Source: Solibacillus isronensis
GTDB lineage: Bacteria > Bacillota > Bacilli > Bacillales_A > Planococcaceae
Direction: 5' to 3'
Length of the DNA stretch: 64,000 bases
NCBI RefSeq assembly: GCF_023715405.1
Contig: NZ_JAMBOC010000001.1
Span: forward strand, 1,798,001 to 1,862,000
The notes under the pieces were generated by a model. It worked only from the letters and a program-made list of their open reading frames with translations, was not told where the DNA came from and did no database searches. Numbering within the stretch: position 1 is the stretch's first letter; each line of letters begins with the position of its first letter. Both the position numbers and the translations under genes were made by a program. Below are positions 16,950 through 26,983 of the stretch, one piece after another.

Positions 16950-17936
16950 CTATACTAAAATCGGATCAAACCGGTATGAGGATAATAATTCTTCTGTGTA
17001 GCCGCTTTTTTTGATTTGCAGGAACAAATGAACCGCTTGTTTCGCCATTTCTTCTGTTGGCTGTTCAATCGTTGTCAATTTTGTAGACATAAATTTAGCT
17101 AATGGCATTTCATCAATTACAGCAATACCGATCTTCCCCAAAAGATCTGGAGCATGTTCTTTTAAGTAATGTAAAATTGCGAGCAGCATACGGTCATTTC
17201 CGGCTATGATTCCATCCAGGTTGACTTCTGTAAGCAACTGATTGAATTTTTCCGGCAAGTTTTCCGTTGAAGTGGCGATTACTTGATGTTCTCCGTATGC
17301 TACCCCCCTCTTTTTCATCGCTTGGCGGAAACCTTCCAACCTTTCAAGACGAGGCGTAATATTTTGTTCAATCGAGCCTGCCACAATTGCTAAATTTTCA
17401 TAGCCCTTATTCATCAGTTCCCCAACTGCGAGCTCGATTGCTTTTTCATTATTCAGTAGAACACTTGGTATTTTCACGTCGGCAATCATACGATCTAAAA
17501 AGACAACCGGTATATTACTGTTATACAAATAGTCGTACAAGTCTTTGTTATTGCCTGTAGGAAAAAGAATAAATCCTTCTACTTGCTTTGCGAGCAGCAA
17601 ATCAATATGTTCACGCTCCAATTTCGGGTTATCATTTGCGTTGCACACAATGACCTGAAAGCCGTGCTGCTGAAAATGACGCTCTAAATGATGGACGATA
17701 TGTGTAGTAAACGTGTACATAATATTAGCGACAATAATCCCAATTGTTTGTGTCCCTTTGTTTTTCAGGCTTCGTGCTAAAATATTTGGCCGGTAGTGCA
17801 GTTTTTCAACGGCTAACTGGATTTTTGCCCGTGTTTCAACACTCATATACTCGTAGCGCTGATTCATAAATTGTGAAACGGTACTGACCGAAACATTTGC
17901 TTCCTTAGCAACGTCGGCTATTGTTACTTTTTTCAT
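16950..17936 (-). CDS. LacI-family transcriptional regulator of hexuronate genes
   Basis: A 328-residue repressor. N-terminal LacI helix-turn-helix VTIADVAKEANVSVSTVSQF, hinge helix region RPNILARSLK, then a periplasmic-binding-protein-like effector domain (GIIVANIMYTFTTHIVHH onward). After the recognition helix it has QFMNQRYEYMS instead of the common RVLNG, as in KdgR-like regulators that I recall. A near-perfect 22-base palindrome lies 26 bases upstream of its start and two related palindromes lie before dctP, so autoregulation and control of the uxa operon are likely. The effector is not determined; a uronate intermediate is expected. Confidence 0.88.
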   Translation of the reverse strand: MKKVTIADVAKEANVSVSTVSQFMNQRYEYMSVETRAKIQLAVEKLHYRPNILARSLKNKGTQTIGIIVANIMYTFTTHIVHHLERHFQQHGFQVIVCNANDNPKLEREHIDLLLAKQVEGFILFPTGNNKDLYDYLYNSNIPVVFLDRMIADVKIPSVLLNNEKAIELAVGELMNKGYENLAIVAGSIEQNITPRLERLEGFRQAMKKRGVAYGEHQVIATSTENLPEKFNQLLTEVNLDGIIAGNDRMLLAILHYLKEHAPDLLGKIGIAVIDEMPLAKFMSTKLTTIEQPTEEMAKQAVHLFLQIKKSGYTEELLSSYRFDPILV

Positions 17937-17961
17937 TTTTATCTCCTTTTGTTAATAAATG

Positions 17962-17983
17962 TTTACTAAAACGTTTTGGTAAA
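17962..17983. promoter_or_regulatory. Palindromic operator upstream of the LacI-type regulator
   Basis: TTTACTAAAACGTTTTGGTAAA is a 22-base palindrome with one mismatched pair, and contains the same AAAACGTTTT core as the two dctP sites. A TTGACA lies just upstream on the minus strand but no good -10 was found. Confidence 0.7.
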
Positions 17984-18072
17984 GTTTATCATGTCAAAAT
18001 ATAATTTGAAAAGCAACCCCTCAATTCAGAATTAAAAGAAAAATCAGTCGATTGAATCATTTTTCCATTAAA

Positions 18073-18105
18073 AAAGCAATTCGTAAAAATTATACGAATT
18101 GCTTT
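18073..18105 (-). terminator. Terminator after ftsY
   Basis: Perfect 12-bp arms AAAGCAATTCGT (18073-18084) and ACGAATTGCTTT (18094-18105), followed by Ts on the minus strand. It ends the rnc-smc-ftsY transcript. Confidence 0.85.
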
Positions 18106-18135
18106 CTTAATATAATTTTAAAGCGAAAGTAATCG

Positions 18136-19389
18136 TTACTCTTCTGCTTTTTCCAGTTCTTTTTCCAGTCCTTCGGCAAATAAACCATATACATAACGTT
18201 CTGCATCGAATGGTTGCAGATCGTCCATTTTTTCACCAAGTCCTACAAATTTCACAGGGATGTGCAGTTTATTGCGAATAGCCAATACGATACCGCCTTT
18301 TGCCGTACCATCCAGTTTTGTTAAAACAATACCTGTTACATTTGTTGCCTCTTTGAACATTTGAGCCTGAACAAGCGCATTTTGGCCTGTTGTCGCATCC
18401 AATGCAAGAAGTACTTCATGTGGTGCATTCGGAATTTCACGAGAAATTACACGATGCACTTTTTCAAGTTCGTTCATTAAGTTGACTTTGTTTTGCAGAC
18501 GGCCGGCTGTATCACAAATTAAAATATCGACACCGCGGTTTTTAGCTGCACGAATAGCATCATACATTACTGCTGCAGGGTCGGAACCTTCTGATTGTGC
18601 AATAACTTCTACACCGACACGGTCGCCCCATACTTGCAGCTGCTCAATGGCACCGGCACGGAATGTGTCTCCCGCTGCCAACATCACAGATTTCCCTTCA
18701 GATTTTAAACGGTGGGCCAATTTACCGATTGTCGTAGTCTTTCCGACACCATTAACACCAACAAATAAAATAACCGTTAAATCTCCGCTCTGCTGAATAT
18801 TTAATTCTGTTAAATTTTCTTCACCAGATTCATAAATTTCAACAAGCTTTTCGGAAATGATCGCCTGAATTCCGTTTGTATCTTTAATGTTTTGACGCTG
18901 TACTTCAAAACGTAATTTATCCATTAATTCCATCACTGTTTCAAAGCCGACATCCGCTTGCAGCAGGACATCTTCTAGCTCTTCAAAGAAATCTTCATCC
19001 ACTTTACGATAACGTGCAACTAAATCGTTTACTTTAGAAGTGAAAGAGTTACGTGTTTTTTCCAATCCCGCTTTAAACTTCTGGGTAATCGACCACGCAG
19101 ACTGCTTTTGAGGTTGCTCCTCAACATCTGTTTCCGATTGATTAGAAATCTCTTCTTCAACAGGTTGAACTTCTTCAATTGGCGGCTGCTCAACTGTTTC
19201 TTCCTGCTCTTTTTCAACAGCTTGTTCAGTTTCAGGAATTTCTTCCTCTACCGTTTCGATTAGTTGATTTTCTTCCTGCACTTGTTCGTCAAGCGGTAAC
19301 AAATCCACCTGTTGTTCTTGTTGTTCTTGTTGTTCTTGCTGTTCACTGCTACCTGCCAGTTTTTCTTTCAGTCGCTTAAAAAAACTCAT
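18136..19389 (-). CDS. ftsY: Signal recognition particle receptor FtsY
   Basis: A 417-residue SRP GTPase, the membrane receptor for Ffh-ribosome complexes. It has an acidic Gln/Glu-rich N-terminal region (about residues 15-110), then the NG domain with P-loop GVNGVGKTTTIGKLA, DTAGRLQNK and TKLDGTAKGG. The acidic extension is longer than in B. subtilis FtsY (329 residues in total) and holds four EQQ repeats. The start ATG overlaps the smc stop (ATGA), as in other Bacillales. A terminator follows. Confidence 0.97.
   Translation of the reverse strand: MSFFKRLKEKLAGSSEQQEQQEQQEQQVDLLPLDEQVQEENQLIETVEEEIPETEQAVEKEQEETVEQPPIEEVQPVEEEISNQSETDVEEQPQKQSAWSITQKFKAGLEKTRNSFTSKVNDLVARYRKVDEDFFEELEDVLLQADVGFETVMELMDKLRFEVQRQNIKDTNGIQAIISEKLVEIYESGEENLTELNIQQSGDLTVILFVGVNGVGKTTTIGKLAHRLKSEGKSVMLAAGDTFRAGAIEQLQVWGDRVGVEVIAQSEGSDPAAVMYDAIRAAKNRGVDILICDTAGRLQNKVNLMNELEKVHRVISREIPNAPHEVLLALDATTGQNALVQAQMFKEATNVTGIVLTKLDGTAKGGIVLAIRNKLHIPVKFVGLGEKMDDLQPFDAERYVYGLFAEGLEKELEKAEE
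19309..19344 (-). repeat. Nine-base tandem repeat in ftsY coding four EQQ units
   Basis: Four in-frame copies of a 9-base unit encode EQQEQQEQQEQQ at residues 16-27 of FtsY. Repeats of a multiple of three can change number without breaking the frame. Confidence 0.85.
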
Positions 19390-22300
19390 TTTCCGCCACT
19401 CCCTTGCGCTACTAATTCAGCATGTTCTTCCAGTTTTACCGATACAAGTTTCGATACACCCGACTCTTGCATTGTAATACCATACAGAACATCTGCCCCT
19501 TCCATCGTGCCTTTACGGTGTGTAATGACGATGAATTGAGTATGCTCACTAAATTTACGTAAATATTCACTATAACGCACAACATTCGATTCATCCAATG
19601 CTGCTTCAACCTCATCCAATATACAGAATGGTACAGGTCGTGTATTTAAAATCGCAAACAATAAAGCAATAGCCGTTAATGCACGTTCTCCGCCAGAAAG
19701 CAGACTTAAGCTTTGCAGTTTTTTCCCTGGTGGTTGGGCAATAATTTCAATGCCCGTTTCTAACATATTATTAGGATCCAACAGCACCAGGTCCGCCGTA
19801 CCGCCGCCAAACAGCTCTCTGAACGAAATGACAAATTGCTTACGGATCTGCTTAAATGTTTCACTGAAGCGTTCTGTCATTTCTTCATCCATCTCGCCGA
19901 TTGCTTTGTGCAGCGTATCTTTTGCAGCAACTAAATCTTCTCGTTGTTCACTTAAAAATGTATAGCGTTCCTGAACACGTTCATATTCCTCAATCGAAGT
20001 TAAATTGACTGGACCAAGTTCTTCGATCGATTGCTTCAACAGCTTCACTTTCCGTCGAACATGTTCTTCGTCTTCAATGCTGATTGCTTCTTCTTGAGCA
20101 GATAATACATCTAATTCATATTGCTCGAGTAATTGCTCTTGCAGACTATTCATTTCAAATTCAATTCGGCTGCATTTCAGCTCGAGTGCACGCAATGCAT
20201 CAACATAGCTTTTATGTACTCGCTGTATTTCCTGCAGGTGAATTTCATTTTCCGTAACTTGCTCATGCAAAGTAGAACGCAGTGTACGGTTCTTTTGAAT
20301 AATTTCTGTCAGTACGTCTTTTTTCTCCGTCCATTCGACAATTGTTTGGGCCAATTCTTCTGCGGATGGCCCATTTAAGCCATCTTCAGATTCTACCCAG
20401 TCGATTTCCCGGGAAATTTTTTCGACATTTGCCTGTGCTTTAGACAAATTCAGTTCAATTCCTGCAATCGATGCTTGTACTTGTGTCAATTGCTCTTGGG
20501 CAACTGCAAGCTCAGATCGTTGTTGGGCTAACTGTTCACGCAACACATCTTTTTGCGTTTCACTCTGTGCCTTAGCGATTGTCAGTTCATCAACCGTTTG
20601 CTGGATTTCCTGTAATTCTTTACTTAATTCAGTCAATCGTGATTGTGCAGCTGACTGCTGTTCGTTTAATGACTCTTTACGTGTCGATAATGAAGTTTGC
20701 TCCGACTGTGTAATCGTTACTGTTGTCTGTAAGTTCTTCACGATCATATCGAGTTCCATAAGCTTCGAACGATGAATTTGCTCTTGCTCACGCATTGATT
20801 CACCTTGCAGCTTCATCTCTTCCAATGAGTGTCGTAATGTTGCAATCTGTTCTTTCTTCGTCGCTACCGTTTGCTCGGCAGAATGGATTGTTGATTCCAT
20901 TTCTCCCAATGTCGATACGAGTTTGTCGAGTTCCGCTTTACGCGAGAACAATGAACTTTGCTGCTTTACGGCACCACCAGTTAAAGAACCACCAGCATTC
21001 ACGATGTCCCCTTCAAGGGTAACAACGCGGTACTTAAATCCGCATAAACGGGCAATTTGGCTCGCACCTTCCAAAGAAGATGCTACTAATACATTACCTA
21101 AAAGGTTTTCAATAATTGTCGTATTTTCCTGTGCATAATTTACTAGTTCATATGCCATTGCAACATATGCTGGATGTGATTGAATATCACTTAATTGCTG
21201 TGCATGAATTTTCCGTGAACGCATTACTGTTTTCGGTAAAAATGTTGCACGGCCTGCACGTTTTTGCTTCAACCAGCCAATTGCTTTTTGGGCATGTTGT
21301 TCATTTTCAGTCACAATATGCTGTGAAGCTGCACCTAATGCAGTTTCAATAGCCTGCGAGTATTTCGCCTCGACTTGAATCAGCTCGGCTACCGCACCTT
21401 CGATTCCTTGCAGTTCTTTACGATCTCGCGCTAAAAGGACTTCCTTAACACCATGGAAGAAGCCTGAGAAATCAGCCTCAAGTTCAGCCAATGTCTCTTT
21501 ACGCGCTTTTAATTGCTGATGATGCTGATAAGCCTTATACAATAATGCTTGCTTTTCATCTAAATCGGCAGTCGCTGATTTTAACTGAAGCTGCATGACA
21601 TCAAAATGATTAAGTTGCTCTTTCACAGACAGTTCCGCCTGTTCAAGTGCACGTTCTGTCACTTCTTTTGCAATGAGTGCTTCAGTCAGTTCTTTTTGAA
21701 TTTCAGATGAACGACCCGTCATTCGCTCAACAGTTGCCTGTTCCTGCGAAAGTTGTTGATCGATATGCTTTAATTCATTTTTAACGGTCGCTTCTTCGTT
21801 AAGCAAGTTAATGTACGTATTTTTCGCATTTTCAATTTCTTGTTCGATTTCCGAAGCAGAGCGTGTTAAAGCTTGCTCGACCTGCTTTAGCGTCGAACGA
21901 ATTTCGGTAACGATTTTTTGCTTTTCTGTAAACTGACCGCGTTTTTCCCGTTCAGCTTCTTGCAGATCTTTTACCGTATTGGCTGCTTCCGTTAAGCTTT
22001 CACGTAATTGTTGAATTTGTTTTTCTGCATTTGAACGCTTTTCGTTAAATAACGCTTTACGGCCTTCCCATCGCTCTACTTCCGCGCTCGCCTCGACAAG
22101 CTGTTCTTGAGAACTGTCCAGCACTTCGTCAATCGCTTTTAACTCCGTACGCATTTTGCGCAATTGTTGTTCAACTGTCGCAATTTCAGTTGCATGTTCT
22201 TTTTCGGTTGCTGTTAATTTCCGCTGTTCTTCAGTATAGCCTTGCAATACTTTCCCGTTTGCACGGATATCATGAACCATTAATGCTATATCAAAATCTT

Positions 22301-22967
22301 TCAGCTCTTCGGTCATTCGCACATAATCTTTCGCGCTGGACGCCTGAATTTTCAATGGCTCCAGACGCTGGTCGATTTCATGCAAAATATCGAGAACCCG
22401 ATTTAGATTTTCATCTGTTTCTACAAGCTTATGCTCTGCTTTTTTCTTGCGCTGCTTATATTTTAAAACACCTGCAGCCTCTTCAAAAATACTGCGGCGG
22501 TCATCTGGACGGCTGTTTAAAATTTCATCAACTCGCCCTTGCGAAATAATGGAAAAGGCTTCTTTCCCAAGCCCCGAATCCATAAACAAGTCTGTAATAT
22601 CCTTCAGACGACATTGCTGGTTATTCAGTAAATATTCACTTTCGCCTGAACGATAAACACGTCTCGTCACACTTACCTCTGTATAAGGTATTGCTACTAG
22701 TTCATCTGAATTATCTAAAACGAGTGTAACTTCAGCAAAGTTCAGTGCTCTTCTTGATTCACTTCCTGCAAAAATAACGTCTTCCATTTTGGCTCCACGC
22801 AGACTTTTGGCAGACTGCTCTCCTAATACCCACCGGATTGCATCTGTTACATTACTTTTCCCACTACCATTTGGTCCTACAACTGCTGTAACACCAGGTA
22901 CAAAATCAATCCCGATACGTTCGGCAAATGATTTAAAGCCTACTACTTCGAGTCTTTTAAGGAACAT
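19386..22967 (-). CDS. smc: Chromosome partition protein Smc
   Basis: A 1193-residue SMC ATPase that works with ScpA/ScpB in chromosome condensation and segregation. Walker A is VVGPNGSGKSNV near residue 31; two long coiled coils flank a hinge (about 510-670, with GGSLTGGAVKQQSS); the C-terminal head has signature LSLLSGGERALTAIALLF and Walker B FCILDEVEAALDE. Length matches B. subtilis Smc (1186). Starts one base after the rnc stop and overlaps ftsY by ATGA, so rnc-smc-ftsY form one unit. Confidence 0.98.
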   Translation of the reverse strand: MFLKRLEVVGFKSFAERIGIDFVPGVTAVVGPNGSGKSNVTDAIRWVLGEQSAKSLRGAKMEDVIFAGSESRRALNFAEVTLVLDNSDELVAIPYTEVSVTRRVYRSGESEYLLNNQQCRLKDITDLFMDSGLGKEAFSIISQGRVDEILNSRPDDRRSIFEEAAGVLKYKQRKKKAEHKLVETDENLNRVLDILHEIDQRLEPLKIQASSAKDYVRMTEELKDFDIALMVHDIRANGKVLQGYTEEQRKLTATEKEHATEIATVEQQLRKMRTELKAIDEVLDSSQEQLVEASAEVERWEGRKALFNEKRSNAEKQIQQLRESLTEAANTVKDLQEAEREKRGQFTEKQKIVTEIRSTLKQVEQALTRSASEIEQEIENAKNTYINLLNEEATVKNELKHIDQQLSQEQATVERMTGRSSEIQKELTEALIAKEVTERALEQAELSVKEQLNHFDVMQLQLKSATADLDEKQALLYKAYQHHQQLKARKETLAELEADFSGFFHGVKEVLLARDRKELQGIEGAVAELIQVEAKYSQAIETALGAASQHIVTENEQHAQKAIGWLKQKRAGRATFLPKTVMRSRKIHAQQLSDIQSHPAYVAMAYELVNYAQENTTIIENLLGNVLVASSLEGASQIARLCGFKYRVVTLEGDIVNAGGSLTGGAVKQQSSLFSRKAELDKLVSTLGEMESTIHSAEQTVATKKEQIATLRHSLEEMKLQGESMREQEQIHRSKLMELDMIVKNLQTTVTITQSEQTSLSTRKESLNEQQSAAQSRLTELSKELQEIQQTVDELTIAKAQSETQKDVLREQLAQQRSELAVAQEQLTQVQASIAGIELNLSKAQANVEKISREIDWVESEDGLNGPSAEELAQTIVEWTEKKDVLTEIIQKNRTLRSTLHEQVTENEIHLQEIQRVHKSYVDALRALELKCSRIEFEMNSLQEQLLEQYELDVLSAQEEAISIEDEEHVRRKVKLLKQSIEELGPVNLTSIEEYERVQERYTFLSEQREDLVAAKDTLHKAIGEMDEEMTERFSETFKQIRKQFVISFRELFGGGTADLVLLDPNNMLETGIEIIAQPPGKKLQSLSLLSGGERALTAIALLFAILNTRPVPFCILDEVEAALDESNVVRYSEYLRKFSEHTQFIVITHRKGTMEGADVLYGITMQESGVSKLVSVKLEEHAELVAQGSGGK

Positions 22968-22968
22968 G

Positions 22969-23730
22969 TTATTCCTCCTCTTGCTTTGACTGCTTAAGCA
23001 TCAGCATGGCACTTTGTGCTGCTTGCTGCTCAGCCTCTTTCTTTGATTTTCCACGGCCAATACCTAACTCCTGGCTGTTTAACAATACACGTGAAACGAA
23101 TGTTCGATTATGTGCTGGACCTTTTTCATCAACAATTTCATAATGTAAAAGGCCGTTATTTGTTTGTTGAATAATTTCTTGTAATTGACTTTTAAAATCC
23201 ATCACATGCGAAAAAGCACCGACTTCAACTTTAGGGAATACGACACGTTCTAAAAATGCGACAACTACTTCTAGACCTTGATCTAAATAAAGGGCTCCGA
23301 CAAATGATTCAAATACGTCAGCAAGTAATGCCGGACGTTCGCGACCACCTGTTAATTCTTCACCTTTACCTAATAAAACGAATTGTCCGAAGTTTAGTTC
23401 ATTCGCAAAAACAACTAGTGATGGCTCACAAACGATTGATGCACGTAATTTCGTAAGTTCCCCTTCGCTCATATTCGGAAATTTTTCAAATAAATATTTT
23501 GATACAGATAACTCTAATACAGCGTCCCCTAAAAATTCTAATCGCTCGTTGTCCGTAAATAATTTGCGGCGATGCTCATTCACATAAGATGAATGGGTAA
23601 ATGCTTGATATAATAAATCTTTATTCTGGAAATGAATGTTCATTTCGTTTTCTAAAACTTGGAATTGCTCTTTTACTTTTTCAGGGAGTACACCGGGTTT
23701 CTGGTTGTTCCCTTTTTTTCTATAGGTCAT
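22969..23730 (-). CDS. rnc: Ribonuclease III
   Basis: A 253-residue double-strand-specific endonuclease for rRNA and mRNA processing. Signature [20 protein letters not shown] near residue 63, a second catalytic stretch [17 protein letters not shown], and a C-terminal dsRNA-binding domain ([12 protein letters not shown] to [17 protein letters not shown]). B. subtilis Rnc has 249 residues. It has its own promoter and begins the rnc-smc-ftsY transcript. Confidence 0.98.
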   Translation of the reverse strand: MTYRKKGNNQKPGVLPEKVKEQFQVLENEMNIHFQNKDLLYQAFTHSSYVNEHRRKLFTDNERLEFLGDAVLELSVSKYLFEKFPNMSEGELTKLRASIVCEPSLVVFANELNFGQFVLLGKGEELTGGRERPALLADVFESFVGALYLDQGLEVVVAFLERVVFPKVEVGAFSHVMDFKSQLQEIIQQTNNGLLHYEIVDEKGPAHNRTFVSRVLLNSQELGIGRGKSKKEAEQQAAQSAMLMLKQSKQEEE

Positions 23731-23764
23731 GTACTTTCTGCCTTCCTTCTAGTTTCTATCGTTT

Positions 23765-23793
23765 AGTTTACCTTGTTCTATAGCATTGTGCAA
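23765..23793 (-). promoter_or_regulatory. Promoter of rnc-smc-ftsY
   Basis: Minus-strand -35 TTGCAC (23788-23793), 17-base spacer, -10 TAAACT (23765-23770), about 35 bases before the rnc start. Confidence 0.6.
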
Positions 23794-23882
23794 AGGGTAT
23801 CAGTCAAATTCCTATCAAATTTCGTTTTATTTGTTCAGTCAACTAGAAACTGCTATTTAACGCAATTTTCAGACGCGAAAAA

Positions 23883-23916
23883 GGCTGTACAAAAGTCGTT
23901 GTGACTTCGTACAGCC
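23883..23916 (-). terminator. Terminator after acpP
   Basis: Arms GGCTGTAC (23883-23890) and GTACAGCC (23909-23916) with further internal pairing (AAGTC/GACTT), followed by five Ts on the minus strand. Ends the fapR-plsX-fabD-fabG-acpP transcript. Confidence 0.85.
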
Positions 23917-23934
23917 CTGTGTTTTATAAATGAA

Positions 23935-24171
23935 TTAGCTAATTTTGCTTTCGATGTATGAAATTGCATTACCAACTGTTGCAATTTTTTCTGCATCTTC
24001 ATCAGAAATTTCCATATCGAACTCATCTTCAAGTTCCATTACTAACTCAACAACATCTAATGAATCTGCACCTAAATCCTCACGGAATGATGCTTCTAAT
24101 TTCACTTCGCTTTCGTCAACGCCTAAACGGTCAACGACTACTTTTGAAACACGCTCAAATACTGTAGACAA
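23935..24171 (-). CDS. acpP: Acyl carrier protein
   Basis: A 78-residue acidic carrier of fatty-acyl intermediates; the phosphopantetheine site is Ser37 in [21 protein letters not shown] chose the TTG at 24169-24171: [17 protein letters not shown] then lines up residue for residue with the start of B. subtilis AcpA, and GGGGAGG lies at proper distance. The GTG three codons upstream overlaps that ribosome-binding site. It follows fabG with a 100-base gap containing a small hairpin, and a terminator follows. Confidence 0.96.
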   Translation of the reverse strand: MSTVFERVSKVVVDRLGVDESEVKLEASFREDLGADSLDVVELVMELEDEFDMEISDEDAEKIATVGNAISYIESKIS

Positions 24172-24221
24172 ATCAGTCACCTCCCCTCAATGAATCTAAC
24201 CTGTTGATTTCCGTTCCTGGT

Positions 24222-24240
24222 ATACTTGACCCCCAAGTAT
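24222..24240. other. Small hairpin between fabG and acpP
   Basis: Perfect 7-bp stem ATACTTG/CAAGTAT with a 5-base loop. No T-run follows on the minus strand, so it is not a standard terminator. It might be a processing or stabilising structure that lets acpP mRNA accumulate to a different level than fabG. Confidence 0.5.
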
Positions 24241-24271
24241 CATCAACTTAATTGCTTATATTTCAATAATA

Positions 24272-25018
24272 TTAAGCCATTACCATGCCGCCGTCTATTT
24301 GGAGCGTTTGGCCTGTAATGTAGTTGGAACTGTCTGATGCGAAAAATACGACAGCTTTTGCGATATCTTCCGGTTGACCTAGTTTTGCCAATGGAATCTG
24401 TTTAAGCATACCTTCTTTTAAATCTTCCGGTAAGCCTTCTGTCATTTCCGTTGTAATAAAGCCTGGTGCAATGGCATTGACTAAAATATTACGTGATGCA
24501 AGTTCCTGCGCAGTTGTTTTCGTCAGACCGATCACACCCGCTTTTGCCGCTACGTAGTTTGCCTGTCCGGCATTTCCGGCAACCCCTACGATTGAAGAAA
24601 TATTAATAATTCGTCCTGCACGCTGTTTCATCATTTGACGCGTAACAGCTTTTGTACAAAGGAAAACACCTTTTAAATTCGTATTGATGACATCATCCCA
24701 TTCGTCATCTTTCATACGCATTAATAGGTTATCGCGCGTGATGCCCGCATTGTTCACTAAAATATCAATTGAACCGTACGTATCAAGCGCTGATTTCATC
24801 AAATTCTGTACAGAATCTGCATCTGCCACATTTGCCTGTACAGCAATTGCTTCGCCGCCATTTGCTTTAATTTCTTCTACAACTTCCTGTGCCTTTTGCT
24901 CGCTCCCGCTATAATTGACAACGACTTTTGCACCTTCACTTGCCAATTGTAATGCGATCGCGCGACCAATGCCACGAGATGCCCCTGTTACGACAGCACA
25001 TTTCCCTGTTAAACCCAT
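24272..25018 (-). CDS. fabG: 3-oxoacyl-[acyl-carrier-protein] reductase
   Basis: A 248-residue short-chain dehydrogenase reducing 3-ketoacyl-ACP with NADPH. The cofactor motif is [12 protein letters not shown] near residue 12; catalytic residues lie in [21 protein letters not shown] (Ser and YxxxK). The ATG at 25018 is preferred: AAGGAG is 8 bases upstream within the end of fabD, which it overlaps by ten bases. Part of the fapR operon. Confidence 0.97.
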   Translation of the reverse strand: MGLTGKCAVVTGASRGIGRAIALQLASEGAKVVVNYSGSEQKAQEVVEEIKANGGEAIAVQANVADADSVQNLMKSALDTYGSIDILVNNAGITRDNLLMRMKDDEWDDVINTNLKGVFLCTKAVTRQMMKQRAGRIINISSIVGVAGNAGQANYVAAKAGVIGLTKTTAQELASRNILVNAIAPGFITTEMTEGLPEDLKEGMLKQIPLAKLGQPEDIAKAVVFFASDSSNYITGQTLQIDGGMVMA

Positions 25019-25962
25019 TGTTTCCACTCCTTTGATGCCTCAACAACTTGTGTCAAACTCGTCTCATCATATACACAGTATGTTTGTACATTGCGGTCGA
25101 TTTTTTTCACTAAGCCTGATAATACTTTTCCAGGTCCGCATTCAATAAAGACCGTTACCCCTTCAGCAATAAGCTTTTCAATGTTTTGCTGCCATTGTAC
25201 AGAGCTTGTTACTTGGGCAACCATTTCTTCTTTAATTGCTTCAACCGTTGTTAAAAGCTCTGAAGTCACATTGCTCACTACCGGAATTTGTGGTTCCTGT
25301 AATGGTAAATTTGCTACTGTATTTCTTAAATTATGTGCCGCTTTCTGCATTAATGAACTATGGAAGGGACCGCTTACGACTAAAGGTAAAGCTCGTTTTG
25401 CTCCTGCTTCCTTCGCTCTTTTACATGCTTCGTCAACACCTTGTTTCGTCCCTGAAATCACAATCTGGCCCGGACAGTTAAAGTTCGCTACTTGAACGAC
25501 TTCTCCTTCAGCGGATACTTGTTGGCAAATGGCGTCTAGTTTTTCTCCGTCTAACGCCAATATAGCTGCCATTGCTCCTTGACCTGCAGGTACTGCCTCG
25601 TCCATAAATAACCCCCGTCTATGAACCGTTTGAACTGCATCCTCAAAATCAATTACTCCTGAAATGACAAATGCACTGTATTCTCCTAATGAATGTCCCG
25701 CAGTATATTGCGGCGCAATACCAGCTTCAATCAGCTTATTTGCGATCATCACCCCTGATGTCAACAAAGCTGGCTGAGCATGATATGTCAGTGTTAATGT
25801 TTCTTGTGGACCGTTTAACATATAGTCCGACAATGGAAGGTTCAACACTTCGTTTGCTCGTTCATAATACTGTTTGCTTACTTCATCATTCGCAACAAAC
25901 TCCGCACCCATCCCTACAGTTTGTGAACCTTGTCCTGGAAAAATAAAAGCAATTTTTGTCAT
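25009..25962 (-). CDS. fabD: Malonyl CoA-acyl carrier protein transacylase
   Basis: A 317-residue enzyme moving malonyl from CoA to ACP. The nucleophile Ser lies in the GHSLGEYSA motif; [16 protein letters not shown] opens the fold, and GPFHSSLM supplies the catalytic His. I chose the ATG at 25962 with AAAGGGG upstream; the frame is open further upstream but overlaps plsX. The 3' end overlaps fabG. Confidence 0.97.
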   Translation of the reverse strand: MTKIAFIFPGQGSQTVGMGAEFVANDEVSKQYYERANEVLNLPLSDYMLNGPQETLTLTYHAQPALLTSGVMIANKLIEAGIAPQYTAGHSLGEYSAFVISGVIDFEDAVQTVHRRGLFMDEAVPAGQGAMAAILALDGEKLDAICQQVSAEGEVVQVANFNCPGQIVISGTKQGVDEACKRAKEAGAKRALPLVVSGPFHSSLMQKAAHNLRNTVANLPLQEPQIPVVSNVTSELLTTVEAIKEEMVAQVTSSVQWQQNIEKLIAEGVTVFIECGPGKVLSGLVKKIDRNVQTYCVYDETSLTQVVEASKEWKQWV

Positions 25963-25987
25963 TTGATAATCCCCTTTGTGAAAAAGC

Positions 25988-26983
25988 TTATTCTGGTTTT
26001 GGCAATTGCTCAATTTTTTTGGCAATTGTTTCGCATACTTTATGCTCTACCATAATTGTCGCTTGGCGAATTGCACTGTAAATCGCACGTGCATTCGACG
26101 AACCATGCGCTTTAATAACAGGTGCCTTCAGACCAAATAAAGCCGCTCCACCATATTCTGTATAATCCATTTTATCTTTTAACTGTTTTAAATCATTTTT
26201 TACTAATGCTGCAGCAATTTTCGTTTTTGTCGTGGCAAATAATGCATCCTTCAACATTTTGAAAACCGTACCTGCTGTACCTTCAATTGTTTTCAGCACC
26301 ATATTGCCTGTAAACCCATCCGTTACGACAACATCAGCGACCCCATTCAGTAATTCGCGTGCTTCTACATTGCCTTCAAAGTTAAAATCCGCTTCTTTCA
26401 GTAAAGTGAATGCCGCTTTCGTTAATTCATTACCTTTTTTATCTTCAGTTCCGATATTTAATAAACCAATACGAGGTGCTTTTTGACCGCGTACCTGCTT
26501 CACATAGATATCACCCATAATTGCGTACTGTAATAAGTTTTCAGGTTTTGCATCTGCATTTGCCCCTAAATCAAGCATAAGGAAGCCATCACCATTCATC
26601 GTCGGTAATGTCGTTGCCAATGCAGGACGCGCTACCCCATCAATACGCCCTACTTTGAAAAGTCCGCCTGCCATTAAAGCACCAGTATTTCCTGCAGATA
26701 AACAAGCGTCCGCCTTTCCTTCAGCAACCGCATCCAGCATACGAGCCATTGAAGAATCCTTTTTGCGGCGTACTGCGCGTGCCGGGTCATCCTCTGCCTC
26801 TACAACTTCACTACAATGAACAACCGTTAGGCGATCGTGATTTTTTAAATACGGTGCCATTTTTTGTTCATCGCCATATAAATCAATTGTTAATTTCGGA
26901 AAATCTTCAAGGGCCATGAAGACACCTTCCACGATTGCCTGTGGTGCGTTATCTCCACCCATACCATCTACTGCTATTTTCAT
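25988..26983 (-). CDS. plsX: Phosphate acyltransferase PlsX
   Basis: A 331-residue enzyme making acyl-phosphate from acyl-ACP, the first step of phospholipid synthesis in Gram-positives. Diagnostic stretches: [20 protein letters not shown] at the start, [28 protein letters not shown] and [13 protein letters not shown]. Its ATG overlaps the fapR stop (ATGA). Under the FapR box upstream of fapR. Confidence 0.98.
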   Translation of the reverse strand: MKIAVDGMGGDNAPQAIVEGVFMALEDFPKLTIDLYGDEQKMAPYLKNHDRLTVVHCSEVVEAEDDPARAVRRKKDSSMARMLDAVAEGKADACLSAGNTGALMAGGLFKVGRIDGVARPALATTLPTMNGDGFLMLDLGANADAKPENLLQYAIMGDIYVKQVRGQKAPRIGLLNIGTEDKKGNELTKAAFTLLKEADFNFEGNVEARELLNGVADVVVTDGFTGNMVLKTIEGTAGTVFKMLKDALFATTKTKIAAALVKNDLKQLKDKMDYTEYGGAALFGLKAPVIKAHGSSNARAIYSAIRQATIMVEHKVCETIAKKIEQLPKPE

